Below, piece after piece: positions 53,510-63,944 of a stretch of 64,000 nucleotides of DNA. A model generated the notes under the pieces. The model was not told the origin of the DNA, ran no database searches, and was given only the letters and a program-made list of their open reading frames with translations. The position numbers were made by a program, and so were the translations under genes. The stretch is from Climacteris rufus (taxonomy: Eukaryota > Chordata > Aves > Passeriformes > Climacteridae): positions 1,763,159-1,827,158 of the forward strand of contig VZRZ01007319.1 of assembly GCA_013398175.1 (NCBI GenBank). The letters are read 5' to 3'. The stretch's first letter is position 1. Every line of letters begins with the position of its first letter.

Positions 53510-55026
53510 AAAAGGAAAGAAAAGGAAGAGACAAAGGCATATCCAGAAAAAATTGTTACAGAAAGCTAAAAACCCTTTGACCACTTTGCCAAGGAATCCC
53601 TGTGGTCAACTCAATGCTACTGCAAAGAGGAAATCAGGCCACATAGAGACAGGCATGTGTGCATGAATGCTGCTCCTGGTCCCATTTGGGCCAAGAGACA
53701 GAGCCTAGCAGGAATAGCCTGACGAGTCCTCAGGCGTGAGGACACCATGGTTATAATGCCTTAAGAGATGGGCAGCCTGCAGGGGGAAAAATGACAGGCT
53801 CACCACTGGCGGGATTTGAGCAAACCTAGCATAAAAAAAAGGAAGTAATAGTTTACCCCTTCACTCTCCTCCATCCAAATTAGAGAACCAGTAATTTGCA
53901 AAATGCCTACAGGGAATTAATCTCACTGCATCCCTGACTGCAAGAGTAACGGGCATAAAATTATGCAAAGAAAGGAAAAGGAAGTACATAAGAAAATATG
54001 CTTATGGAGGGGAGGGAGCAACATAATTACTTATAAACACATTTCCTTCTTCTCCATGATAGGTAACCCACATTCATAGAAGCCAGCTGAAGAAGTATTA
54101 TAATGAAATACTAAGTATAAGATAAAGAAATTGTATTACCCAGAAGACCATACTTTTCTTAACATACTTCTGCTGAAAATTGTATTCCTGCTCTCCAAAG
54201 CAGAAGGGTCCAGAAATCATTATACCTGGTCTGTCACCCAAGCTGGAAGAAATCTGACCATCATTAGTTATTTTGGAAGGTCATACTCAAACAAAGATTG
54301 CACAGCCCCTTTCAAAAATGGAAGCTATGCAGTGGATTTTATGACTGGTCAGTCGTGTCAAAAAATGCTGCTCCTGACTGAAAGAGCATGAATATTAATG
54401 GCTTATAAATAAAAGTCTTTAATGTACATGAAATATGAAATTAGCTTTTCTTGAATGCTCACATCAGCAGGGTTTGATTTCCCAAAAGTTCATAAAAGGA
54501 CTGTAAAAAGGGACAAGCAAGGCCACGTTCTACTTTCCTCCACAGTATTTCTGCATTAAGTTTGCTGAGCCTTGCAAAACCTGAGTACACAGCCAGTATT
54601 TTCTATAACCAACACTCAAACTCTGCACACAAGCTCGAGAGACAAGCAGAACAGTACATTCCCGCCCCTTCCAAACTGTTTCCTATGGAGCTGGCCCCAA
54701 CAAGGAGCTGCACGGACCTTTACTCGATTCCCCATCTGGCCTGCAGGAAAAGAAAATAATACTGTGATGATAGCTCATTTTGCTTTCTTGCAAAGAGATG
54801 GCAGTAACTTCATAAGAGTTAATTTCCTCAGACGGGGACAAAGTGGATAGAGGAGCTCAGTCAGATATACACAAGAAATGAAAGAGAAAGGCACAGCAGT
54901 GGAAGACAAGAAGAGAGGGGGGAGTGAACTGTAAAAATGCCAGTACTATGCACACATGCACACTATAATGAAGAGCAAGGAAAGAAAAATAACAGTTATT
55001 ACATTCAAATAAAATATTAAGAGGCT
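53510..55026. other. No gene seen
   Basis: Mixed-composition non-coding DNA. An 86-residue plus-strand open frame (54131-54391) has no recognised domain. Confidence 0.55.
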
Positions 55027-55097
55027 AAAAAAGCAAAAACAAAAAGAAACATTTCAGGAAAAAAAAAACAACAACAAAAAACCAACAACAAAAACAC
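55027..55097 (+). repeat. A-rich repeat with (AAC)n units
   Basis: A-runs interspersed with CAACAACAA and ACCAACAAC units over 70 bases, immediately left of the old palindromic repeat region. Simple repeat; possibly a decayed poly-A tail. Confidence 0.7.
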
Positions 55098-55228
55098 GCA
55101 GTACTACTTTTAGTAAAGCCATTAAAACCATGAAATGGCTATCACCCTCTTAGAAAACTAACATTCTTGCCTGCAAATACTTGCACACACTCTCACACAG
55201 GAATGGCAAAATCTCAAGCCCTGAAAAG

Positions 55229-55345
55229 CACTTCGGCATGTGCTTAACTCATAAGCTCCAAGCACTGCAATTGACGTCAGTAAGAGTATTCATACATTTG
55301 AGACAGGCACGTGCTCCAGTGCCTTGCTGGATCGAAACTGAGGGT
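55229..55345. repeat. Ancient palindrome-derived interspersed repeat (family uncertain)
   Basis: The segment contains, in order, a GCATGTGCTTAACTC block near 55237, a TTGACGTCAGTAAGAGT block near 55271, and a GCACGTGCTCCAGTG...TTGCTGGATCG block near 55307-55335. This order matches an old repeat I remember from turtle, crocodilian and bird DNA, in which GCTTAA/GCACGTGCTTAAGTGCTTTGCTGGATC arms flank a TTGACTTCAATGGG core. I cannot name the family with certainty. In this copy the core TTGACTTCA has become TTGACGTCA, creating a perfect CRE (55272-55279), and the arm keeps a CACGTG E-box (55308-55313). No coding potential is evident. Confidence 0.5.
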
Positions 55346-55529
55346 GCAATTCCACACGTCTTTTTAATCCGCAGCAAAGCCAAAGAGGTCCTTGTGCCTC
55401 ACTGCTCCCTTAAATGTGCCACTAAAAAGTCCTGCAGGCTTGCACTGAAACCAGACCATTTAAAGATGAGAAGGTGGAAGAAAAAAGAAGAGTGTGGGCA
55501 TAACTACTCTTTTAAGTCTGATAATTTCA

Positions 55530-55612
55530 GTGACCCTATTTCGCATGCAGCTCTTTGGTCGTATTGATATGGCCAAAGCACCATACCACGAAGGAATGAT
55601 TCATAGGGTCAC
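55530..55612. repeat. Imperfect inverted repeat able to form a long hairpin
   Basis: GTGACCCTAT at 55530-55539 is exactly complementary to ATAGGGTCAC at 55603-55612. Nested inside, CTTTGGTC (55554-55561) pairs with GGCCAAAG (55571-55578) around a 10-base loop, and the bases between the two helices pair partially, with about 11 extra bases on the right arm. The whole 83-base element therefore folds back on itself. It lies about 190 bases right of the old palindromic repeat and could be a remnant of a non-autonomous DNA transposon or part of the same old element. A precursor-microRNA shape is possible, but the large internal loop and bulge make that unlikely. Confidence 0.5.
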
Positions 55613-55679
55613 CACTGCTGGCTTCAATGGTGAGAAAAAGGCATGTCATGCCACATCCTGCTGTTCCTATAATTAAAGG

Positions 55680-58600
55680 AAGCCTTGGTTTTTGTAGCTT
55701 TTTAATTTGACATGGTTTGGCCTTCTCACACTACTTGGGAACCTGGGGCAAAAATACATCAGCTCTTCAGTTCATATGCACATTCAGTAGACATGAGTTT
55801 TAAGAGAAGCTATCTGAACTTACTATTTAGTAGTACAAAATAAAGCAAATACAGCCATGTGAAATTTCTGGATGGACTCCCTTATGTAAGCAGGTCCTTA
55901 TCCTAAGATGTAGAAAATAGAACGGTACACTGGCTTCACTTCCACAGTGGAGCTCTTGCACATGGGATGGCCATGTGTGGCTGCTGAATTAAAAAAGAAT
56001 AGTAGTTCTTCTACCACATTTAGCACTGAAACTTAGCCTCCAGTAGCACAGCTATCTTAATTTTCTTCCCCTTTTTTCTTCTCTTGTTTAAGTATAAAAT
56101 TGTTCAAATCCTACCTAAGCAAGCATAACATGTAACAGTAGAACATTTTGAATTCTCTTTGAACAGATTTTAGCACTTTGGAAATTATTATGGCACTACC
56201 ATGACCACAGGCACAAACGCCTTTAGCTTCATTTTCCACCTGTGAGGCCTAACTTCATTTCAACATTATTTAATATTCACCATGCTTCCAGCAGTAAGGC
56301 AGTACAGCAAAATCTATATCCGAACAACCCTTAGAACAGCCAAGGACAGCTAATTTTGCTTGCTATGAAATAAAACATGTATCTTGACTCCTATTTAGTC
56401 ATAATTTCACAGCCCATTTAAACTCACTATTGCTAACAGACGCAATCCTACCCCTCCCTTGCCACTTCATTGTGTATCCCTGCAACAGTTTCCTGAGACC
56501 AAGTATTTTTCCAGCTACATCACAAACTGAAATGCTAAATGAATCCACATTAAAAATCAACCACATTTTCAAAGTTCCGTTTTAAGATGCAAAGCGCTCA
56601 GTCTGTGGTGGGAGTTATCACCTGGCACACGCATCAGCCTTGCAGGAGAGAAGGGGAACAGGCAGCCAGAGGGAAGGCTGAACCACTTCTTCCAGTGCAG
56701 CACAGTCTTAGTGTAATTATAAAAACACAGCACTAGGCACCTCGCTGATCTCCACATTCACAGTGCTGTTGCTGAAGGCAAGACACACAAGCTATACACA
56801 GGACATTTCAACCACAGATAGGAAAAAAGGAGTGCAACAGGACAGGACAGCTTCTCTCGACAGCTACTTCTTATTTAGTTTTTTACTGGTTCAAGGCATC
56901 ACAGACAGATCTGGGGAGGAAAAAAACTGCTTAAAAATCATTTGCCATTAGGATAACCATTATTTCTTCCAATTATAAATAATGCACAAGTTACAGTTAC
57001 TGTAACATGCCCTAAGTCCAGCTTTTAAGTAACATGAAGACGCTTGTCTTACTAAGTAGTATGTCCCCATTACATGTTGAGTAACTACAACAAAAAAATT
57101 AACACTCTAAGAAGAAGGCAGTCTTTCTGCTACTGGCGCCTTCATCTTAAATTTGAAAAGCTTTTACCAATCTTCTCACATGCAGTACAGCTTTTAATAA
57201 ATTATTAGAAAAAAACACTATTCCAACTAACTTCTACTTTATAGCCACAACTCTCTGGTCTCAGCCAGTCTGCAAGATGGAAACAGGCCATGAGGATTTT
57301 CATTGTTATCACTACACTTCAAGAGGGGATAAAAAAGTGACTGTCAATCAGAAAACCACAACTCAGGTGTCCATCTAGGTCATACTTATGTGAAATACAC
57401 TCAAATCAAGGCAAGTCAATTGGCACATCATCCAAAAAAGAAACCACATGCAACACCAGCTTAGTTATCAGGCAACTTAACAAAAAGTAACAGAAAACCT
57501 TCTTTTCACTTGGCTTTGAGTTTTACAAACTTAAAAGTCTGGGCCAAGTTACGTACGGCTCAAATCATAACAGAAGCAGGTTGTTTTTGGGGGTTTTTTT
57601 TCAGCCCAAGTTGAGTTAAGAAGTTCATTGATCTGGCACACATGCAGGGCTAGAAGTTCATATTATGGGGGTTTAAACATGCACAGTGCCAAGAGATTTG
57701 GCTACAACTTGTACCAAAAAGAACTGTATGACAAACTGGCTGAAAGTAATATCCATGAAGTAAAAAAGGCAAGAGAGAAGGAAGCCTATCCCTTCTTGAA
57801 ATCACCCTTTGTCTGCCTAACGGGTACCTTATAAAAAGAAAAAAAACCATATGGTGGTAGCCTGCAGCATCTTAAAAATCTAAATGCAATTTCTAGGCTA
57901 TGTACTTTGTGGGCATAAAGACTCCCAGTTTTAGAACAGCATAGAAAACTATATGCTAAATATAACAACTAATAACGACTAATAACGACAAGCATCTCTA
58001 AGAGTGAGACACCGAACAGACTCTTGTCCACAACTCATGGTTTCTGTCCACTTTAATAGCAGCAACCTCAAAAATACTTGTACATTGCTATTGACTTGAC
58101 TTGCAGGCTTTACATCAGCAAGTTCCTCTTTGCATTTCTTACACATGCAGGCCAGTCAAAAACGTAGCTAGAAAATTGTTATTTAACTGTTTAAATTGAG
58201 TTGTCAAGGTCCAGGAGAAACTCAATTCCTGTCACCAAGGACCAAGCTTACTCTCTTGGCTGGACTTCCCAAAATGCAGCATGACTAGCAGGATGCCTAG
58301 CACTGAAGTTTACCCAAAGCAGTAGAAGATTTTTTTTATCCAGGAAAAAAATAAAGCACAATCCTCAAAGAGAGAAGAAAGTCCTTCCCATAACATACAA
58401 ATGTGGGAAAGGGCAGGGAAGACCATTCTGTCCTTGTGGGCAGTGAAGGAAAAAAAATCACAATCAAAAAATCAAAATGCCAGTACACAACACATCAAGA
58501 AATACTGTGAAGCATGTATCTCTACCCACTCACATAAATCCATTTCAAAAATAGGAACAAAATATGCATATAGTTGAAAGAGCTGATAATTTCTCCAAAT

Positions 58601-61600
58601 TCATTCCCATATTTTTTAATTGAAAAGCATGCATCGCTTCAACACTCATCTGCAAGCAAAGCTAAAAATGAATTGCTTGCAATATATAGTTATTCTAAAT
58701 TGGCTCAGACAACAAGGTATCAAAGTGCAAAACTAAGATTAGTAGATTATGTCAGAATAAGCTCCCATGGTTTATTTTTGAACTTTATAAATATCGTTAG
58801 CCAGTCATCACAGCAAGTGTGTGCCAAAATATGCTAATCTCCTGCAACCATCACGTCATCCAAAAGATGTCAGAACAGCGAGGCAAGCTTAGAGAATTGA
58901 AAGCAGAGCACAGGGACTCAAATACCACAAATCCTCCTGGAGTACAGCAGCAGGCCACAGTTTCTCAACTTCTTATTATTTGCATTTCTTCTCAGTCACA
59001 GAACCAAGGTGGCCTTTTTGCTGACCAAATCTAGGGAAGAACCTGGCAGAAAACATGGCAAGAAGCCGCACAGAAAGAACGAGGCAGATTACAGAACAGA
59101 GACATTTAGAAAGGATTAAGTCAGGCCCCTCAAGTGATGCAATTATGAACTCTTCTGGGGGCATCACCACATTTCTGCTGAACTGATTTAAGCAGTGTCA
59201 AAATGTCCAACTGCATCTGTAGCAATCCTACAGGCACTAAACCAAACCTGACCAGAAACTACTCTGCCTCCACAGGCCTGACCTAGATGCAGAAAGTACA
59301 CAGTGACCTTAGTTTAGGTTTCTCATTTTGTTTTCAGTGCCTATTTTTAATCACACAATCCCATTTTTACGGCCAACTAAAGGGGGTTTTTGTCCCCCAG
59401 ATAAAAATAGGGGATCCTGTTTATGATGGATCAGTCCTGGATGAGACATTCACTGCAGACATGCTGAAGGAGCTTCACTTGCCACTCTTCCCTACGTGTA
59501 CCAGTGGAGCCATGATTTCCACCTGGGCCTTTTTCCCTGCTTCCGTGTTCAGCCAGGCTGGTCACTCTGAATGGTTTCCTGCAGCAGCATAAATTAAGCC
59601 AATAAACTTGGCACGGGAGCAGATGGGGTGCACTCACAGCATCCGTCTGCTTGCAGACCAGGAAGCTGTGATCCCGAGCCGAGAGCCTGGAGATACAGCA
59701 CTCCACACAGTGATGGTCCCAGCCACTGCTCAGTTTTGCCACTGCTCGTGGCCACCCTTACAGAGCAACTTCAGCATTTTCCAGCTTCAGATCCTTCATC
59801 TGCACAGGGAAGAGTCGGACAAAAAGACAGGAGACGCGGAGGGGAAGAGAGCTAGCATATTTTCAAACAAGACCTCACAGCTATAATTAAAGGGTTTATT
59901 CCTTTCCCACAGCCCACCACTGGAAATACCAGGACCCTGTCAGATTACTGAAGGAACAACATCAGAACAGGATGTCATTACACAAGGGAAAGTGTGAAAC
60001 CCAAGCAAGTGAAAACATAAATGGTTTTAAACCTTCTACCTACTGGTTCACTGAGGAAACCTTTTTGTGACTGACTGAAATAAACCCACCCTTCCAAATG
60101 AAAACCAAGAGCTTCCAAATAAAACCTGCCCGTTAAAAAGCAAGAAGGATCGCATCCAATATTCCCAGAAGTAATGAGCCAGCAAAACAACCAACCCATC
60201 AAAGATCTAAGAGAACACCAAATACATTTTGGCAAGCATATTATTTCCTGTATCTGAATTTCAGCGCCAAGTAATCCTCACATACTAGACCTGAATTTTA
60301 CAAGCGATTTGCAGATTTTAAGTTTCCTGGTGGCTTCCTACCACTTAAAAATGCTTTAAATAAAAAAGGGTAGTTAAGTATAAAAAGCATATGTGTACCA
60401 TACCCCATCAATCACTTGGACATTAAACTCCAGGTACATTTTACCCTTTTCTCTAAAGTCCTAACAATACGTTGAAAACTGTTAACTGAAGTTTTGGCCC
60501 GTGGTGTAGGGACATTTAGGGCCATCGGCACCAGGAAACACTTAAGTGAAGTTCAGGTTTGGCAACACTGAAATTTGCATTAATAGACTTGAATTTTAAT
60601 GTCCCGTTAATCTTACACAGAGGCAGTCAAATCCATCAGCACTATTGTTTTCAGACTGTCTGCCCACTAAGGCAAACAATGCATCATTTACACTTGGTTT
60701 ACATTTATAGTTGGGAAGAAAGCCATGCAAAGGACTAAGGAGGGAAACCAGAATGTTTTAAATGCAAATTTGGATTTCGAAGAAGCATGTATTCCTCTGC
60801 AAATTCCACATCTGCTAGATCACACAAAAGCTGAGTGCTTGTAATAAAAAATAATAAACGTGTCTCTGCTTTTCTTTTCCCTACTTTAAAATTGCCTTTA
60901 AAGCCTTCCTTTCACTTGACTGCTGCAAACTGGAAACTTTAGAAATGAAAGCAGCTGGTCTTTCCCCTCCGTCAAGTTGATTGAATTCAGTCACTATACA
61001 TTAAAAATGGGCAAAAACAAACCCCAAATCAACCCCAAAAAAACATTTCCCGCCTCCTCAAGAACTTTCACTTATGTTCAAACCAGGAAACAACAGTAAC
61101 GTGTATAAACAAAATATAAATTTTAAACGTGGATTCTCTTCAGCTTCAGACTGTGTGATTTAAAAATTGACCTACTTTATGTAATACTCCCACAGCTGAG
61201 TCATCACAGTATCAACTGGTCTCTATCAGCTGCAGGGTATGATCATCAAAAAACAAAGGAGTATCCTTACTGAAATATTTGTGAGATAATAAAAGAGGCA
61301 TAATGTTAATCTAACAGTCCAGACCATAACTGGGGAAGGGGAAAATTTTGAAGGAAGTTGGAACTTCGTAAAGTAGTCCCTATAATGCAGATGCCATGCC
61401 TTGTAGCAAAAGCCTGTAAGCTACAGGATATAATATTGGACAAGGCAGCAGAAATACAGATTTTTTCCAACTCTGCTGCCGTTAAAGCATGTAGCTTCAG
61501 GCAAGTAATTTAGACTTTTTTCTTTTACATCAAACAATAAAATGGAGGGAATGCTACTGCCTTACAGAATCAGCTGACGTTTACACCACACTTTAGCATA

Positions 61601-63250
61601 TGCATAACATTAGCTATTACTTTACATCTACAGAAAAGGAAGGGATAATATGTTTTTAATGCTGGCTTAGTAGGCCTTGCAAGAGAAGGTGAAAGTACTT
61701 AACGAACATTAGAAACTCTTCAGAGGGGCCTTGATTCACTCTAATTCACTCTGGGCAACATCTTACACAGACACTTGGCTCACAAACCACCAGAGTGAGC
61801 ACGAGTCCATTAGTATCTCAGGGCAAAGCATTTGTTGATAGCAAAACACTCGTTTAAAGAAAAAAAGTATTTTAATTACTAGTTTCTACTTATGCACTAT
61901 CCTATAGCCACTTACAACGTAATGTTGTAGTCTCAAGAGACAAGGAGGAGGTTAAGAGGAACCCAAACGCAGCTCTCGAGTGCAGATAGCATCCTTAATT
62001 TTACATACAGGAAAAAAAAAGTAAGACTTGATTACACTATGCTGCTGGAATTGTTACTGCAGTAACAAGTGTGAAAGAGACCCAACAGAAAAAGTCCCAA
62101 AAGGTGATGGGAAAGAAGATGCAACACACACTGAACACCACGTCTGCTGCCAGCAGCATGTCTACACTATTTCTTATAGAAAGTGGACAAACTTAAAGCC
62201 TGTCAGTTGTGGGGATGGGGAAGAGAAATGAGGAAACTCACAAGAAAAAAAGCAGGGCAGGACAGTGCAACTGAAGCCCTGGAGTGGCCAGGGTCAGGCT
62301 CCTGCACAAACATCCCTGATGCAGAAGGAGGTGGTGGTGCTGTGTAGTCACCATCCCCCTCAAAACTCCTTGAGCCCACGTGAAGCACACCCAAACAGAG
62401 AGTATTGTTTCAAAGGCTGCAGCACTCACAGGAGCTCTCCTCAGATGTCTGCAGCATGCTAATCCTGGCCGGGCCTTACTGGCCCTCTGTCTGAGGGGCT
62501 TACCAGGCCATCCGTAGGTGAAGCGTGTCACCTCATGGCAGACCACAGCACTTTTACTTCTGCAAGGACAAGGAAACAAATCACATGAGGCGACAGTAGT
62601 GACATTACTCCTTAATTATATTTCGCCATCTGCTACTGTGGCAGAACCATGCAGGTATTTTAAGGCAGTAATCCAGGCCTGATACTCTGAGACCTAAGCC
62701 AGCAAGAACAGAAGATTTGCTGTTCGGCATCACAAAAACGGTCAGAAAAACGCACCTGTGAAATTACGCTTAAGACTTCAAAGCTTTTGATTCAAGAACT
62801 ATTAATTCCAAGCGCATACAGAACACAGTCTGGCTTCTCGGCGGATGCTTTACAAAGCTGTCAGTTCTGTGAGGCTGGAGCCAAAAGGCAATATTTGATA
62901 TGTAAAGATGTTTGAGAAGGAGGAGGGTAAAGCAAGAAGAAAGAGTTGTATGAGTCAGCCATAGTTCTTTCAAAAATTAAGTGATAGCGTTTTTAAACCA
63001 TGGGGAAAAAAGATGCCTACATGGATTTCCTCATTCCTGGGTTACCAATCGCAAAAGATAATGCTCCCAAAGTTTAAGAGAACTTTCAATCGTGAGGACT
63101 TATAGAGTGGGGAGCCAACCCCCACGACGGCAGCCCACAACACGAAGGCTTTACTCCATTGTTCTCACCACCTTCTTGTTTCCAGAATTCATTTTGCAAA
63201 TGCTGAGAGGAAAAAACAGCATCAGCAGCCTGAACAGGCTCCGCTCCTGA
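55680..63250. other. No gene seen up to the CR1 fragment
   Basis: AT-rich DNA with the small tandem repeat at 57968, a TCACGTCA near-CRE at 58851-58858 and an E-box at 62377-62382. Open frames are short, and those near 59431-59886 overlap antisense. If the minus-strand gene model is right, this is the promoter-proximal part of intron 1. Confidence 0.55.
57968..57987 (+). repeat. Two-copy 10-base tandem repeat
   Basis: ACTAATAACG occurs twice in direct succession, followed by AC as a partial third unit. Confidence 0.8.
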
Positions 63251-63252
63251 TA

Positions 63253-63389
63253 CAAGGCCAGGTTGGATGAGGCTCTGAGCAACCTGGTCCAATCAAAGGT
63301 GTCCCTGTCCACAGCAGGGGTTTTGGAACCAGATGTTTTTCAAGGTCCCCTTAGAACCCAAACCATTTTGTGATTCCATGATTCTGTGA
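63253..63389 (+). mobile_element. CR1 LINE 3'-end fragment, diverged
   Basis: The stretch follows the known CR1 3' end in order: AAGGCCAGGTTGGATG near 63255, an AGCAACCTGGTCC block near 63278-63290, AGGTGTCCCTG near 63298, a TTGGAACCAGATG block near 63324-63336, AAGGTCCCCTT near 63343-63353, AACCCAAACCATT near 63356-63367, and a tail of near-copies of the ATTCTATG octamer (ATTCCATG, ATTCTGTG) ending at 63389. I recognise this from memory of avian CR1 consensus sequences. Only the last ~140 bases are present, the usual 5' truncation of CR1, with no coding part. Several substitutions indicate an old copy, probably of a CR1-Y/F-like subfamily, though the subfamily is uncertain. It lies antisense to the proposed minus-strand gene, directly against the edge of the CpG island. 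Confidence 0.88.
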
Positions 63390-63688
63390 CAACCTGCAGC
63401 GGCACGGGAGGAGTGGGGCCACGAAGCACCACTCGGTGCCCGTGCAGGGGGGGTGCCCAGGCGGCCGTGCCCTCGCTGCTCACGGCGGAGCATCACCTCC
63501 GGGACGTGAGCACCAGGCACCCGGGGCGGGCAGCAGGACCCGACACCGGGACCATTGTTCCGGGTACAAGCGAAGCTTGTGCTAGCACCGGCGAAGAGGA
63601 GGAGGCGGCGGCGCGCTCCGCCGAGCTGCCGTAGCGCCCGAAGGTCACGGGCAGGAGGAGACGTGCCACCACGCGTGTCGCCACGGGG

Positions 63689-63696
63689 TGACGTGA
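63689..63696 (+). promoter_or_regulatory. Near-consensus CRE/ATF site (one mismatch)
   Basis: TGACGTGA differs from the CRE palindrome at one position and keeps the TGACG half-site. It lies inside the CpG island, downstream of both proposed minus-strand donors, so within intron 1 if the gene model is right. Such TGACGTGA sites bind ATF/CREB and some other bZIP dimers more weakly than the palindrome. Confidence 0.45.
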
Positions 63697-63720
63697 CCGG
63701 CGCTCTCCTCCCACTCCTCA

Positions 63721-63724
63721 CCTC
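63721..63724 (-). other. Second splice donor, 35 bases beyond the first
   Basis: The minus strand reads GAG|GTGAGG, with exon end 63722 and intron start 63721, again a strong consensus match. Two strong donors 35 bases apart would give alternative 5' UTR lengths; the 35-base difference is not a multiple of three, which is harmless in untranslated sequence. Which site is used cannot be told from sequence. Confidence 0.45.
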
Positions 63725-63756
63725 GAAGGCGGCAGGGCGGCCCCGCACCTGCTCAC

Positions 63757-63833
63757 CTGGCCCGGGCCGCCCCCTCCCTCTCTCCCTGCCTCCCTCCCCC
63801 GCGGCGCCGCCGAGCGCTGCCCCGGGGGCTCCT
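63757..63833 (-). other. Candidate non-coding first exon (3' part) ending at a splice donor
   Basis: On the minus strand the sequence CCAG|GTGAGC gives a donor with the exon ending at 63757 and the intron beginning at 63756; this is close to the vertebrate donor consensus. The proposed exon is purine-rich on the minus strand (runs of GGGAGG/GAGAG at about 63773-63800), as many 5' UTRs are, and contains no ATG. The transcription start is not visible. I set the upstream limit just inside the GC-box cluster at 63834-63850, which is a guess. A second donor lies 35 bases downstream (exon end 63722). Known: CpG-island genes often have a non-coding first exon and a very long first intron. Inferred: the rest of the window is intron 1 of this transcript. 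Confidence 0.55.
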
Positions 63834-63879
63834 CCCGCCCCCGCCCCGCCTCGGCTCTGACGTCACGGCCGGGGCGGGG
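63834..63879. promoter_or_regulatory. GC-box (Sp1/KLF-type) cluster around the CRE
   Basis: CCCGCCC at 63834-63840, CCCCGCCCC at 63839-63847, CCCCGCC at 63844-63850 and GGGGCGGGG at 63871-63879 bracket the CRE at 63858. Sp1/KLF proteins bind these and commonly position initiation in TATA-less island promoters. The proposed start of transcription would be to the left of this cluster on the minus strand. Confidence 0.7.
63858..63865. promoter_or_regulatory. Perfect CRE palindrome in the CpG island
   Basis: TGACGTCA, the full consensus cAMP response element bound by CREB/ATF/CREM family dimers. It lies next to a GC box (63871-63879) and about 100 bases upstream of the proposed minus-strand donor, a typical position for a functional CRE close to a transcription start. 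Such CREs with a preserved CpG inside an unmethylated island are usually the occupied ones; that is family knowledge, not shown here. Confidence 0.8.
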
Positions 63880-63936
63880 GGGAGCGCAGTGCTGGGGGGC
63901 GCCGAAGATTCCGCGGCGCGCAGGCCCGTCCCTTTG

Positions 63937-63944
63937 TGACGTCA
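63937..63944. promoter_or_regulatory. Second perfect CRE palindrome in the CpG island
   Basis: TGACGTCA again, 79 bases from the first copy, flanked by TTTG on one side and CGGGG on the other. Paired consensus CREs in one core promoter are uncommon and point to a strongly CREB/ATF-dependent gene. Confidence 0.8.

Noticed and set aside
55494..55676. 60-residue plus-strand open frame overlapping the hairpin, superficially protein-like
   Set aside because: Short, without a recognised domain or splice borders, and it overlaps a structured inverted repeat. Not enough to call coding.
63501..63510. Plus-strand splice donor GAC|GTGAGC in the island
   Set aside because: The exon-side bases are poor (C before GT) and weaker than the two minus-strand donors, so it does not outweigh the minus-strand model, though a divergent transcript cannot be excluded.
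63293..63748. 151-residue minus-strand open frame across the CpG island and CR1
   Set aside because: It begins at a GTG, not an ATG, runs through a splice donor and ends inside CR1 sequence. High GC with few stop codons explains it.
63555..63860. 101-residue plus-strand open frame, Pro/Arg/Ala-rich
   Set aside because: No ATG start exists on the plus strand within the island, and the low-complexity translation reflects GC content.
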